Assembly: GCA_944323745.1 (NCBI GenBank)
Contig: CALUTQ010000001.1
Span: forward strand, 420,863-484,862
DNA: 64,000 nucleotides
Source of the DNA: Candidatus Avelusimicrobium pullarium
Lineage (GTDB): Bacteria; Elusimicrobiota; Elusimicrobia; Elusimicrobiales; Elusimicrobiaceae
Direction: 5' to 3'
Positions 7,326 through 16,115 of this stretch are shown here, piece by piece. The notes below the pieces were generated by a model that was not told the DNA's origin, made no database searches, and saw nothing but the letters and a program-made list of their open reading frames with translations. The translations under genes were made by a program, and so were the position numbers. The stretch's first letter is position 1. Each line of letters opens with the position of its first letter.

Positions 7326-7345
7326 AATTTAGGAGAGAATAAAAA

Positions 7346-8791
7346 GTGACTACGCAATTTGAACCTGTTATCGGCCTGGAAATACACGTCCAATTGGCCA
7401 GCAAAACCAAAATGTTCTGTACCTGCCCCAACGGTATGGACGAAAGCGCGGGCCCCAATACCGAAATCTGCCCCCGCTGCAGCGGCCAGCCCGGCACGCT
7501 GCCGGTTATTAACGAAGGCGCCGTGCGCTTGGCCGTGCGCGCCGGTTTGGCTTTGGGCTGTCAAATTAACGAAGTGTCTTCTTTTGAAAGAAAGCACTAT
7601 TTTTATCCGGATCTGCCCAAAGGCTACCAGATCACGCAAAATGCTCATCCCGTCAACGGCCGCGGGGAGATAGAAATTACGTTCGGCCCCAAAGACCATT
7701 TGCAGAAAAAGAAAATCGGCATCCACCACGCGCATTTGGAAGAAGACGCCGCCAAATCTTCCCACTATGCGGACTATTCGCTGGTAGACTTTAACCGCGC
7801 CGGCTGCCCGCTGCTGGAAATCGTGTCTTTGCCCGATTTGCGCTCAGCCGATGAAGCCTATGCCTATTTGACCGAAATCAAACGCCTGATGCAGTGGGTG
7901 GACGCCTCCAACTGCGATATGGAAAAAGGCGAACTGCGCGTGGACGTCAACGTTTCGCTGCGCCCCGTCGGGCAGGAAGCGTTCGGCACCCGCACGGAAA
8001 TTAAAAATTTAAACTCCTTTAAAGCCGTAAAAGACGCCATCAATTACGAAATTGCACGCCAGAGCGACGTGCTTAATAAAGGGGAAAAAATCGTACAGCA
8101 AACCCTGCTGTGGGATAAAGAGAAAAACTTTACCAAGCCGATGCGTTCCAAAGAAGACGCATTGGACTACCGCTATTTTCCGGAGCCGGACCTGCCGCCG
8201 CTGGTGCTGCGCCGCGACCGGCTGGAAAAAATTAAGGCGGAAATGCCCCAGCTGCCTGCGGCTAAAGAAGCCAAATTTATAGGTTTAGGTCTTTCGGCCT
8301 ACGACGCCGGCGTGCTGACGCTTACGCGCCACACGGCGGAATATTTTGAAGCGGTGCTTGCCTGCGGGGTGCCCGCCAAGGCGGCCGCCAACTGGATAAC
8401 CACCGATTTAATGGGCTTGCTGCACGCCGATAAAAAAGAAATAGAGCAAAGCCCCGTCAGCGCGGCCGATTTGGCCGAACTGATTAAACTGGTGGAAAGC
8501 GGCAAAATTTCGCGCAATCAGGCCAAAACGGTGTTTGAACAAATGTATCAAACGGGCCAAAAGGCCGCCGCTTTGGTGGAAAAACTGGGCCTTTCTCAGG
8601 TAAGTGACGAAGGCCAGCTTTTTGCCTGGGCGCAGGAAGTGATTGCGGAAAACCCCAAAGCCGTGGCCGACTTTAAAAAAGGCAACCGCGCGGCCGTGGG
8701 AGCGCTGGTGGGCGGCGTGATGAAAAAGAGCAAAGGCAAAGCCAACCCGCGCCGTATGAATGAAATTCTGACACAGCTGCTAAGCAAATAA
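7346..8791 (+). CDS. gatB: Asp-tRNA(Asn)/Glu-tRNA(Gln) amidotransferase subunit B
   Basis: 481 residues, full length. GatB carries the kinase/transamidation site of GatCAB, which converts Glu-tRNA(Gln) and/or Asp-tRNA(Asn) to the amides in the cytoplasm. Hallmarks are FEPVIGLEIHVQLASKTKMF at the start, the zinc-type CxC...CPRCSGQPG segment, LPKGYQITQ, HLEEDAAKS and DFNRAGCPLLEIV, followed by a helical tail and YqeY-like end. The start is GTG at 7346 with RBS AGGAGAG at 7331-7337. gatA and gatC are not adjacent. The gene is transcribed divergently from the murJ-like gene across a 35-bp gap. Confidence 0.97.
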   Translation: MTTQFEPVIGLEIHVQLASKTKMFCTCPNGMDESAGPNTEICPRCSGQPGTLPVINEGAVRLAVRAGLALGCQINEVSSFERKHYFYPDLPKGYQITQNAHPVNGRGEIEITFGPKDHLQKKKIGIHHAHLEEDAAKSSHYADYSLVDFNRAGCPLLEIVSLPDLRSADEAYAYLTEIKRLMQWVDASNCDMEKGELRVDVNVSLRPVGQEAFGTRTEIKNLNSFKAVKDAINYEIARQSDVLNKGEKIVQQTLLWDKEKNFTKPMRSKEDALDYRYFPEPDLPPLVLRRDRLEKIKAEMPQLPAAKEAKFIGLGLSAYDAGVLTLTRHTAEYFEAVLACGVPAKAAANWITTDLMGLLHADKKEIEQSPVSAADLAELIKLVESGKISRNQAKTVFEQMYQTGQKAAALVEKLGLSQVSDEGQLFAWAQEVIAENPKAVADFKKGNRAAVGALVGGVMKKSKGKANPRRMNEILTQLLSK

Positions 8792-8808
8792 AGCCTTTTT
8801 AGATAAAC

Positions 8809-8833
8809 GGTGCGGAACGTACGCGTTCCGCAC
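8809..8833 (+). terminator. Hairpin after gatB, possible terminator
   Basis: A near-perfect GTGCGGAACG / CGTTCCGCAC inverted repeat lies 18 nt past the gatB stop. The following T run is weak (GTTATTTG), so it may instead stabilise the mRNA 3' end. Confidence 0.5.
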
Positions 8834-8942
8834 GTTATTTGCCTAGTGCAAAAAAGCCTTGGCAAAAATACACAGAATATCTTATAAATAAGAGAACACA
8901 TAAATCAGGCCGTCCGCTGGCGCTTTTTAACGGCAAGAGCGG

Positions 8943-8972
8943 TTGACCGCAAAGGGAAAAGTCTGCTATCAT
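8943..8972 (+). promoter_or_regulatory. Promoter of the pal-cpoB-tolB operon
   Basis: TTGACC at 8943-8948 and TATCAT at 8967-8972, 18-bp spacing, with TGC immediately before the -10. The predicted leader is about 36 nt and carries the GGAG RBS at 9002-9005. Confidence 0.65.
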
Positions 8973-9014
8973 TTATGTGTAGAAATAAATATACGTAACA
9001 CGGAGACACATACA

Positions 9015-9527
9015 ATGAAGAACTTGTTGAAAGTAACGCTCGTGATCGCCTTGGCAGCCGGCTTGACCGCCTGCAAAAAGAACGTCAAAGACGATGCCAA
9101 CGCCGACATGATGACCGGCACCACCACCGAAATGGTGTTGCAGGAAACCACGGTAGAAGAAGAGGAAGTAATTCCCACCCAAGCTTCTTTGGGCGTGGTG
9201 CACTTTGCGTTGGACAAATATAATTTGTCCGCCGAAGCGCGCAAAATCGTGGAAGCCAACGCCAAAGCCATTAAAGCTCAGGCTGCCGGCGCCGACTACA
9301 CCGTCGTGGTGGAAGGCAATTGCGACTCCAGAGGCACCATCGCCTACAACATTGCGTTGGGCGAAAAAAGAGCCAATGAAGTAAAAGCCTACTATGTGCG
9401 TCTGGGCATCCCGGCCGCCAACATCAGCACCGTGTCTTACGGCAAAGAAAAACCCATCTGCTATGAAAATACGCAGTCTTGCTGGGCTAAAAACCGCCGT
9501 GCCGACACGATTCTGACGGTCAAATAA
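9015..9527 (+). CDS. pal: Peptidoglycan-associated lipoprotein Pal
   Basis: 170 residues. A lipoprotein signal peptide ends in LTAC with Cys20 as the lipidated residue; a short acidic linker follows; then an OmpA-type peptidoglycan-binding domain from about residue 60, with FALDKYNLSAEARKIV, VVEGNCDSRGTIAYNIALGEKRA (the meso-DAP-binding NxxxSxxR-like region) and VSYGKEKPIC. Anchored in the outer membrane, it binds peptidoglycan and TolB. ATG 9015 is chosen because it follows a GGAG and begins the signal peptide; the frame extends upstream without signal features. First gene of a pal-cpoB-tolB group, an order different from the usual tolB-pal-cpoB. Confidence 0.95.
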   Translation: MKNLLKVTLVIALAAGLTACKKNVKDDANADMMTGTTTEMVLQETTVEEEEVIPTQASLGVVHFALDKYNLSAEARKIVEANAKAIKAQAAGADYTVVVEGNCDSRGTIAYNIALGEKRANEVKAYYVRLGIPAANISTVSYGKEKPICYENTQSCWAKNRRADTILTVK

Positions 9528-9555
9528 TTGTTTTAAGCAAGGGGGCCCGAACCGT

Positions 9556-10239
9556 ATGAACACAAAACTTAAATTATTTTGTTTAGGCGGTTTGGGCCTT
9601 TTGCTGTCCGGCTGCTTAGCCAGCGAGCGCGATATGGGCACGCTAAAGCTTCAATTAAGAGAGCTTAACGAAACCATTGCGCTGATGCAAACAAACCAGG
9701 CCGAACTGGCCAGCAAAATGGAAGAGCTGAACCAAAATTTGGCCGTTTCCAACGAAAATCTTTCCCAATTAGACGCACAGATTTTTAATCTTTCTTCTAA
9801 ATTAGATGATATTAACGCCGCCGTGCAAGGTACGCAAAATGCTGAAGGGCAAAGCACGGCCGTAATGCTTCCGTCGGATATTTTTAACGAAGCCAAAAGC
9901 CATTTAAACAAACAAGCCTATGATTTGGCCGTAACGGGCTTTAAACTGTATATTGACAAATACCCCGACGGGGAAAATATTCAGCAGGCTTATATTTATT
10001 TGGGCGATGCCTATGCCGCACAAGGGCAGGCCCGTCCGGCGGCTATTGCCTATGCCACCGTTTTGCAAAAATTTCCCGAAAGCAAAATTATTCCTACCGC
10101 GCGCTTGAAATATGCCCGCAGTATTATTCCGTTGGGCAAGACGGAAGAAGCCAAACGCTATTTTAGTTCTATTGTGCAGGATTTCGGACGCTCTCCGGAA
10201 GCTGCATTGGCCAAGGACGAACTGGCCAAATTAAAATAA
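9556..10239 (+). CDS. cpoB: CpoB/YbgF-like TPR lipoprotein
   Basis: 227 residues. Signal peptide with lipobox LLSGC (Cys20), so it is predicted to be a lipoprotein, whereas E. coli CpoB is soluble periplasmic. Residues 30-95 form a coiled coil rich in Leu, Asn and Gln, the trimerisation segment of YbgF. Residues 110-227 hold tetratricopeptide repeats (FNEAKSHLNKQAYDLAVTGF, YLGDAYAAQGQARPAAIAYA, LKYARSIIPLGKTEEAKRYF). CpoB coordinates Tol-Pal constriction with peptidoglycan synthesis. Located between pal and tolB, 4 bp upstream of tolB, so certainly one transcript. Confidence 0.9.
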   Translation: MNTKLKLFCLGGLGLLLSGCLASERDMGTLKLQLRELNETIALMQTNQAELASKMEELNQNLAVSNENLSQLDAQIFNLSSKLDDINAAVQGTQNAEGQSTAVMLPSDIFNEAKSHLNKQAYDLAVTGFKLYIDKYPDGENIQQAYIYLGDAYAAQGQARPAAIAYATVLQKFPESKIIPTARLKYARSIIPLGKTEEAKRYFSSIVQDFGRSPEAALAKDELAKLK

Positions 10240-10243
10240 TATT

Positions 10244-11536
10244 ATGAAAAAAATGCAAAAACTGTTTCTGGCGGCCTTGTTTGCAGGGCTGTGCGGCGGC
10301 TTGTCGGCCGCACCGAAAACCGACGTTTATATCGGCATTACCTCTGCCGGTGCCAAACGTCTGCCGGTTATTGCAATGCCTGCTTTTGTTTCTGACCAAG
10401 CCATTGCCCCGGCTGCCCAAAAAGTGCACGACACGTTGCGCGCCGATATTTTGTACGGCAGATATTTTGACGTGTCTGAGGACGGGCCGGATTTTAATCC
10501 CAAAAAACTGGACGATACGCTGTCCGGCTGGGCCAAAAAACGGGCCGGCTATATGATCGGCGGGGATATTTCTTATCAGGAACCGTACTATACCATAAAG
10601 CTTTATGTTTATGACGTAATGACGCAAGCGCCGGTGTTTGCCAAAGCCTTTAAGGGTAACGAAGCCAGCCTGCGCCGTTTGGCGCATATCGCCGCCGACC
10701 AGATTATTCAAACGCTTACGGGGCGGCGCGGTATTGCAGACACTAAAATTGCCTTTGCCAACAATGCCACCAAACATAAAGAAATTTATGTGGTGGACTA
10801 TGACGGCCAGAACCTCAAAAAGCTGACCAATGACCGCAGCATTGCCCTGCTGCCGCGCTGGAGCAAAGACGGGCGCATTTACTACACTACCTACCGCTAC
10901 AAAAATCCGGATATTTTTGCCATTGATTTAAAGGCAGGCAAAATTGCCCCTGTCATTATCCGCGGCGGGCTCTCGCTCATCGGCGGTGTATCGCCCGACG
11001 GCAAAGCGCTGGTCTTTACCAGTTCCCGCGGGCCCAACCCCAGCATTTATATTTATAATTTGGAAACCGGCGAGAAAAAACAAATTACCAACCGCCAATC
11101 GGTGGACGGTTCGCCGTCTTATTCGCCGGACGGAAAATATATTACGTTTGTATCTAACCGTGCCGGCAACCCGCAGATTTACGTGATGGAACTGGCCACC
11201 GGCCAAACCCGTCCGCTTACCAAAACGTTTAACTGGTCCGACAGCCCGCAATGGTCTCCTACGGGGGAATGGATCGTGTTTGCGGGGCGTGAGTCTCCGT
11301 ATCATCCGTTTGATATTTTTCTGGTGGACTTAACGGGCACGCAGCTGCGCCGCCTGACCACCGATGCCGGCAGCAACGAAGACCCGACCTGGTCGCCCGA
11401 CGGACGTTTTATTGCTTTCACCAGCACGCGCGACGGCGGGAAACGTAAACTTTACGTAATGGATGCCGACGGAAGTGCCCCGCATTTGGTGGCGGATTTG
11501 CCCGGAGAAACGTTTACCCCACACTGGTCTTTCTAA
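10244..11536 (+). CDS. tolB: Tol-Pal system beta-propeller protein TolB
   Basis: 430 residues, usual length. Cleavable signal peptide (ending near LSAAPK), an N-terminal alpha/beta domain of about 150 residues, then a six-bladed propeller with repeated SPDGK, SKDGR, SPTGE and SPDGR motifs and trailing strands such as IYVVDYDGQNLKKLT. TolB is a periplasmic link between the TolQRA motor and Pal during outer-membrane constriction. tolQ, tolR and tolA are not in this window, although upstream genes are visible back to gatB. A strong terminator follows the gene, closing the operon. Confidence 0.95.
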   Translation: MKKMQKLFLAALFAGLCGGLSAAPKTDVYIGITSAGAKRLPVIAMPAFVSDQAIAPAAQKVHDTLRADILYGRYFDVSEDGPDFNPKKLDDTLSGWAKKRAGYMIGGDISYQEPYYTIKLYVYDVMTQAPVFAKAFKGNEASLRRLAHIAADQIIQTLTGRRGIADTKIAFANNATKHKEIYVVDYDGQNLKKLTNDRSIALLPRWSKDGRIYYTTYRYKNPDIFAIDLKAGKIAPVIIRGGLSLIGGVSPDGKALVFTSSRGPNPSIYIYNLETGEKKQITNRQSVDGSPSYSPDGKYITFVSNRAGNPQIYVMELATGQTRPLTKTFNWSDSPQWSPTGEWIVFAGRESPYHPFDIFLVDLTGTQLRRLTTDAGSNEDPTWSPDGRFIAFTSTRDGGKRKLYVMDADGSAPHLVADLPGETFTPHWSF

Positions 11537-11550
11537 AAGAACGGCTTTAA

Positions 11551-11586
11551 AAAAGCGCAAAGTTTTTAGGCTTTGCGCTTTTTTTG
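11551..11586 (+). terminator. Rho-independent terminator of the tolB operon
   Basis: Stem AAGCGCAAAG / CTTTGCGCTT (11553-11562 and 11571-11580) followed by seven T. Confidence 0.93.
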
Positions 11587-11858
11587 TGTCTTAATTGTTA
11601 TTTGCGGCGGTTTATTTGCAGTGATGAGCCGGCGGGACGCAAGGCCTCTTTTGTAAACGACGTATGTTTATACCAAAACAAGCGGCTTTGACTTGTGGCC
11701 GGTGCGGGCGGCAAAGCAAAGCGTCCGTACAGGCACAATGGGGCGGTGAGTTTGTGCGGATGGGTGCGGCGAAGCGAAGCCTTGCCCTGCAGCCGGCTAA
11801 AGTGCCGGAGCGGGGAAAAGGGGAACAGCACGGCTCTTTGCATTTGCGTTATGAAATA
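11587..11858. other. Unassigned 270-bp intergenic region
   Basis: Between the tolB terminator and the RDD operon terminator. Open frames exist on both strands (up to 91 codons on the minus strand) but none shows an RBS, domain or signal peptide. GC-rich purine stretches such as GGCGGCAAAGCAAAGC and GGCGAAGCGAAGCC recur. I do not recognise a known structured RNA. Confidence 0.4.
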
Positions 11859-11889
11859 TAAAACCCCGCACACAAGTGCGGGGTTTTAG
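11859..11889. terminator. Bidirectional terminator at the end of the 17-kb minus-strand gene run
   Basis: Perfect stem AAAACCCCGCAC / GTGCGGGGTTTT with an ACAA-type loop; T runs on both strands. It closes the minus-strand run ending at 11903 and could stop any plus-strand transcript from 11587-11858. Confidence 0.88.
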
Positions 11890-11902
11890 AAAGAAAAGCG
11901 CC

Positions 11903-12775
11903 TCAGTCGCAAGGCGTTACGGCAATGTCTTCACATTCGGCCGTGTCTGTATTTAAACAGCAGACGTTATTTTGTTCTGCCGGCAGCATTAGCACATATT
12001 CCGTAGCGTTGCGGGAATAAAACGAGACGTATAAATTGCCTTCGTCATCGGACAAAAAGTCCATTTCTTCCGTGCCGGGCAGTTCATCCCAATTTTCATT
12101 ATCGGCGCGGATGGCTTGCAGTTGGGCCGCCGCCGTGGCGGCCTGGTCTTTGGCTAAGCTCTTGTCCGCCCACAGCCCTACGCCGATTAAGCCGACATAA
12201 GCCCCCACCAGCAAAATGCACACACACACCAGCCAGCCGATATGGGCCTGCGTGGGGGGCAGGGCGTCGCCTTGTTGAAAGGAAGATTTGACCACATAGG
12301 TTCCGGCAATGATATCGTGCAAGGCGCGTTTGCGGTTGGTAAAAGGCATCATAATAAAACCGATGTAAAAAACAACATAGGAAAGCATTTTGGCAAAATA
12401 CCGTCCCGTAGCGCGGGCAAACGTAATACGCCGGCCTTGCTCATCAACCACTTTCAGGCCCAGCAGGCGTTTGCCCCACGTAGCCTGATGCTTGCCGCTT
12501 TCCAGAAAAGCAAAATACAGCCAAGTAAAAATAAACCCCAGCACACACCACAATAAATATAAAGCAATAATGAAAAGAAAGGAAGATCCTGCTTGCTGCT
12601 GCGTGCCCATCATTTTTTGAGCTTGCCAAACGATGGGGATAAGACAGATGACGGAAGGCGGAATAAAAGAGATAATGCCGTCAAGCAAAAACGCCCCAAA
12701 ACGGCGCCAAAAGCCGCCATAGGGGATAGAGACAGCCTGCTGATTGTTGAGAGGTAAAGTATTGTCTGTGGTCAT
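11903..12775 (-). CDS. RDD-family membrane protein with exported Cys-containing tail
   Basis: 290 residues. An RDD domain (residues ~15-190) starts with YGGFWRRFGAFLLDGIISF and contains the conserved TWGKRLLGLKVVDEQGRRI and RKRALHDIIAGTYVV segments, with about four membrane helices. A fifth helix near residue 195 (WLVCVCILLVGAYVGLIG) is followed by an ~80-residue tail that probably lies outside the inner membrane, containing four Cys (NNVCC, AECED, VTPCD). RDD proteins are often transporters or membrane accessory proteins, some being Na+/H+ antiporters; no function can be assigned here. RBS AGGA precedes ATG. Last gene of the long operon and a paralog of the next gene upstream. Confidence 0.85.
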   Translation of the reverse strand: MTTDNTLPLNNQQAVSIPYGGFWRRFGAFLLDGIISFIPPSVICLIPIVWQAQKMMGTQQQAGSSFLFIIALYLLWCVLGFIFTWLYFAFLESGKHQATWGKRLLGLKVVDEQGRRITFARATGRYFAKMLSYVVFYIGFIMMPFTNRKRALHDIIAGTYVVKSSFQQGDALPPTQAHIGWLVCVCILLVGAYVGLIGVGLWADKSLAKDQAATAAAQLQAIRADNENWDELPGTEEMDFLSDDEGNLYVSFYSRNATEYVLMLPAEQNNVCCLNTDTAECEDIAVTPCD

Positions 12776-12797
12776 ATTTTGTCCTTTAAATGCAAAA

Positions 12798-13334
12798 TTA
12801 ATGCGTCCTTATTACCAAAGTATCGGCAATGATATCGTGCAGGGCGCGTTTGCGTTTAGTCCAGCCGGCCATCATAAAGCCGATGTAAAATATGATGTAG
12901 GATATAAATTTGGCAAACGTGCGGCCGGAAGCACGGGCAAAACTGATGCGCTGGCCGTTGCCGTCCGTAACTCGCAGACCGACGATTTGTTTGCCCCAGG
13001 TGGCTTGTTTGGAGGAGCTTTCAAACAAAGCAAAATAAAGCCAAAAGCAAAGCATCCATATTACTTGCAGCAGCAGGCCGATGCTCCAAAATAAAAACAG
13101 TGCCGCGGCCATTTCGCTGGAAACGATTTCCGTCTGGTCATATTCTTCCAGATAAGGCAGCAAATTAAACATTGCATACCCCAGCAACGGAATGCTGATA
13201 ATGGCGGTAGGAATAGACAGAATGACATTGTCTATCACAAATGCCACGGCCCGCAGCCAAAACCCGCCATAAGCGGTTTGGTCAGCCGAGACGGTTACGG
13301 TTTTTTGTTCTACGGGTGCAAATTCTTCACTCAT
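12798..13334 (-). CDS. RDD-family membrane protein
   Basis: 178 residues, essentially a bare RDD domain: YGGFWLRAVAFVIDNVIL at the start, two central helices, the block TWGKQIVGLRVTDGNGQRI and the end RKRALHDIIADTLVI. It shares the layout and several exact blocks with the 11903-12775 protein, so the two arose by tandem duplication. It lacks the fifth helix and exported tail of its paralog. The start ATG overlaps the tdk stop (ATGA) and has the RBS AAGGAG inside tdk, indicating translational coupling. Function unknown. Confidence 0.85.
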   Translation of the reverse strand: MSEEFAPVEQKTVTVSADQTAYGGFWLRAVAFVIDNVILSIPTAIISIPLLGYAMFNLLPYLEEYDQTEIVSSEMAAALFLFWSIGLLLQVIWMLCFWLYFALFESSSKQATWGKQIVGLRVTDGNGQRISFARASGRTFAKFISYIIFYIGFMMAGWTKRKRALHDIIADTLVIRTH

Positions 13335-13909
13335 TTTTTATTCTCCTTGGGTTTGCGGTAACAGCGGCGGCAGCGGGCTTGATAGGCGTCCGTCGTGCCG
13401 ACGACAATGCGTTTGGTGTCTTTGGTCATACGCTGCGTAAAGCTGGCCGGGTTGCCGCATTTAGTGCAGACGGCCAAATTTTTGGTTACATATTCGGCCT
13501 TGGCCAGCAAAGCGGCCGTTACTTCAAACGGTTCGGCGCGGTAGTCCGTATCCAGCCCGGCCACGATGACGCGTTTGCCGCTGTTGGCCAGTTTTTCGCA
13601 GACGTCCACAATGCCCTTATCAAAAAAATTGACTTCATCTATTGCCACCACTTGCGTGTCTTTTTCAATTAAAGGCAAAATTTCAGACGAATTTTTCACG
13701 CAGGAAGCATCCACCTTGTTTTGGTTATGGCTGATAATGCTGCCAATGCCGTAGCGGGTGTCTAATTTAGAATTAAACAGCTGCACTTTTTGCTTGGCAA
13801 TCAATGCCGTGCGCACGCGGCGGATGAGTTCTTCGGTCTTGCCCGAAAACATACACCCGCAGATTACTTCTATCCAGCCTTGTTTTTTAAACATCAGGTT
13901 TGGGGTCAT
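13331..13909 (-). CDS. tdk: Thymidine kinase (type II)
   Basis: 192 residues, normal length. Phosphorylates thymidine to dTMP with ATP in the cytosolic salvage pathway. P-loop GCMFSGKTEELIRR (residues ~18-31), Walker B-like VVAIDEVNFF with the catalytic Glu-type segment, lasso-region zinc cysteines CTKCGNP and CRRCYRK, and a nucleoside-binding YQARCRRC end. RBS AGGAG precedes ATG. It sits 25 bp downstream of lptD and is coupled to the RDD gene. With deoC upstream in the same long run, two nucleoside salvage genes are present in it. Confidence 0.96.
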   Translation of the reverse strand: MTPNLMFKKQGWIEVICGCMFSGKTEELIRRVRTALIAKQKVQLFNSKLDTRYGIGSIISHNQNKVDASCVKNSSEILPLIEKDTQVVAIDEVNFFDKGIVDVCEKLANSGKRVIVAGLDTDYRAEPFEVTAALLAKAEYVTKNLAVCTKCGNPASFTQRMTKDTKRIVVGTTDAYQARCRRCYRKPKENKK

Positions 13910-13934
13910 AATGTTCTCCTAAAACGACAAAAGG

Positions 13935-16115
13935 TTAAAAGTCCCGCAGATCATTGTCTCCGCGCCAGGGGTACCAGTAGCGGTTTTCCGGCATAGTTTC
14001 CTTGGGTGCTTGGCTGTACTGGCCGCACAGAATGTTAATGCGGAAGGCCACGGACAGGTTGTCGTTCCTGTCGCGCAATGTAATTTCGGCGACGGCGTCG
14101 TGGAACGTTTTGGACAAACGCACCAGCTTGTTGGACGATTTAAAACTGCTGTCTTGTATTTGAAAATCTATTCCCAGATCCAATTTCCAGGAAGACTCCG
14201 GCAGGCGCAGCCCGAAAAAGGTGGTAAAAGCATAGCGGTTGGAATAAGTGCGGTACAAAGAATAGGGGTCTTGATGGGTGTCGTAATTGGTCAGCCCCAA
14301 ACCGAGCATCTGTCCTTTAATGTTGAAATTGCTTTGCAGGATGAATGCCTGATTCTTTTCAATCAGGTCATAAAGATCTTGCACAAACACGTTTACGGCC
14401 CCGTTGGGGGAGTTATAGCCCGCTTCCAGCAAAATGGGGTCTATGCGTTCTTTGAGGTGGCTCCAAGACACTTTGCCGTTTTGGTCATATTCGCTTAAGC
14501 TAAAGCCTGTTTCCAAACGCACATAGGTGTTAAACGAAGGACGGTAGTAGTTTTGGATATAGAGGCGGTTTCTTTCTTCTCCGTGGTCGGGGGAGGCACT
14601 GTCGGAAGACAGCGTCCCCGTAGAAAACCGTTTGGTGTATTGGTAGCCAAAGTCCAGCGTACCCAAAAATGTATCCGTTTGCAGGTTGAGGTCAGTGCCG
14701 ACGCGGCCGACCCAGGCATTTTTATCGTTATAGTCTTTGTCGTCCAAGGTAACGTGCTGATCGTAAAATACGCTGGGCAAAAACGTCAGGTTGCGGCCCA
14801 GCCGAATAGATTTTTCGGTCGTCCAGCGGGCATTGCCTTCTTTTTCCCAATTTTGTTCCATCAGGGAGGTATTGTTAAAGTTCACCTCCATACGGTGGCT
14901 CAGGCCCAGCAGCGGGTCATTAAACGGCATAAGCGTATAGGTCAGCTGGGGCAGATTGCGCTGTTTGGCTATAAACTCCCCGCGGTGCCAATCAAAAATA
15001 TCCTGCTGGGTGTAGCTCAAACGCAGCGTGGAACGACGGCTTTGCCGCGAGAGCGAAAAGTTGGTTTCCTGATCCGGCGTAAAAATATAGGGGTTGCCGC
15101 GGAAGAAGGAATCGTTAAAATACGGGTCGGACACCATACGGAATTGAGTCTGGAATTGATACAGCGCACCCGTGGGGTTGTTAAAATGGTCGGAGCTGTC
15201 ATACATTTCCCACCAGTATCCGCCGCGTATGCCCCAGCGTTTGGTGTCCTGCAGCTGGAAGGGGCGTCCGTCTACGGTATAGTCTTCGTCTTTGTCGGAA
15301 TGGTCATTAATATAGTATGCTTCGGCCGTACCTTTTAGCGTTTCCGTTTCCACCGCCATCAGTTCTGTCCCGATGCCGAAACCGGACTCGGTATAATAAT
15401 CTAAATTGAGCTTGGGCCTAAAGCCCCATATCTCATTAAATACCGTTGAGGTCAATACGCCAAAACCCGTGTCGTTGCTTTGGGTAAAGTCCACGTGGGT
15501 CGTCCACGGTTTTTTACTTTCCAAAGAGCGCCAGTACACCGGCAGCCAAAAAATGGGGAAGCCGTCTAAGCGCATTACGGCATTGGTGCCGAAAAGACGT
15601 TTTTCGGGCGATACTTTTAAGCTGCCCAATGTAACGGTGTAATGCGGGTCGGGCAAATTACAGCAGGTCAGCACGGCATTTTTAAGCCGCTGGGTGCCAT
15701 CTTGAGAGGATAACTCCTCTGCCGATATGACGCGCAGCGGGGGATATTGGGTAGAGGTATTTTCGGCGTAAAAATCTTTGGTTTCGTAATTGAGGGCCAC
15801 ATTGTCGCCTGTCAGCTGGCCGGAAGGGTCGGTAACGGTCATCGGCCCGCGGGAAGAGACGGTTGTGTTTAATTGGTCCAGCGTTACGTCTTCCCCTTTG
15901 GCGGTGCGGGTTTGCCCGTTCTGCATTGTTTGGGTAATGAGCACATTGCCTTTGAGGTTTACTTTTTTGGCGCTCGGTTCGGCCGTTGCTTCATCGGCCG
16001 TAAAAGAGACAAACCCTTCTTTGCTGTTTGGTTTGGGCAGCACATTATCGGCACCGTACACAGGCACCGCAAAACACGCCGTCAGCAGCAGAAGGAAAAT
16101 AGAAAAGCGTTTCAT
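13935..16115 (-). CDS. lptD: LPS-assembly outer-membrane protein LptD
   Basis: 726 residues. A cleavable signal peptide (to about residue 21, VYGA/DN) is followed by an OstA/LptA-like beta-jellyroll (residues ~35-150: VNLKGNVLITQ, KGEDVTLDQLNTTV, VALNYETKDFYAENTS) and the LptD insertion and barrel region starting with RLFGTNAVMRLDGFPIFWLPVYW, then beta strands to the C-terminus. LptD with LptE inserts LPS into the outer leaflet. The protein ends in a Phe, as outer-membrane barrels often do. It overlaps the ROK gene by ATGA. No lptE is seen nearby. A diderm envelope follows from this gene and the lpx cluster at 38-45 kb. Confidence 0.9.
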   Translation of the reverse strand: MKRFSIFLLLLTACFAVPVYGADNVLPKPNSKEGFVSFTADEATAEPSAKKVNLKGNVLITQTMQNGQTRTAKGEDVTLDQLNTTVSSRGPMTVTDPSGQLTGDNVALNYETKDFYAENTSTQYPPLRVISAEELSSQDGTQRLKNAVLTCCNLPDPHYTVTLGSLKVSPEKRLFGTNAVMRLDGFPIFWLPVYWRSLESKKPWTTHVDFTQSNDTGFGVLTSTVFNEIWGFRPKLNLDYYTESGFGIGTELMAVETETLKGTAEAYYINDHSDKDEDYTVDGRPFQLQDTKRWGIRGGYWWEMYDSSDHFNNPTGALYQFQTQFRMVSDPYFNDSFFRGNPYIFTPDQETNFSLSRQSRRSTLRLSYTQQDIFDWHRGEFIAKQRNLPQLTYTLMPFNDPLLGLSHRMEVNFNNTSLMEQNWEKEGNARWTTEKSIRLGRNLTFLPSVFYDQHVTLDDKDYNDKNAWVGRVGTDLNLQTDTFLGTLDFGYQYTKRFSTGTLSSDSASPDHGEERNRLYIQNYYRPSFNTYVRLETGFSLSEYDQNGKVSWSHLKERIDPILLEAGYNSPNGAVNVFVQDLYDLIEKNQAFILQSNFNIKGQMLGLGLTNYDTHQDPYSLYRTYSNRYAFTTFFGLRLPESSWKLDLGIDFQIQDSSFKSSNKLVRLSKTFHDAVAEITLRDRNDNLSVAFRINILCGQYSQAPKETMPENRYWYPWRGDNDLRDF

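Noticed and set aside
11598..11873. 91-codon open frame on the minus strand in the intergenic region
   Set aside because: No RBS, runs through the terminator, and its peptide has no recognisable feature.
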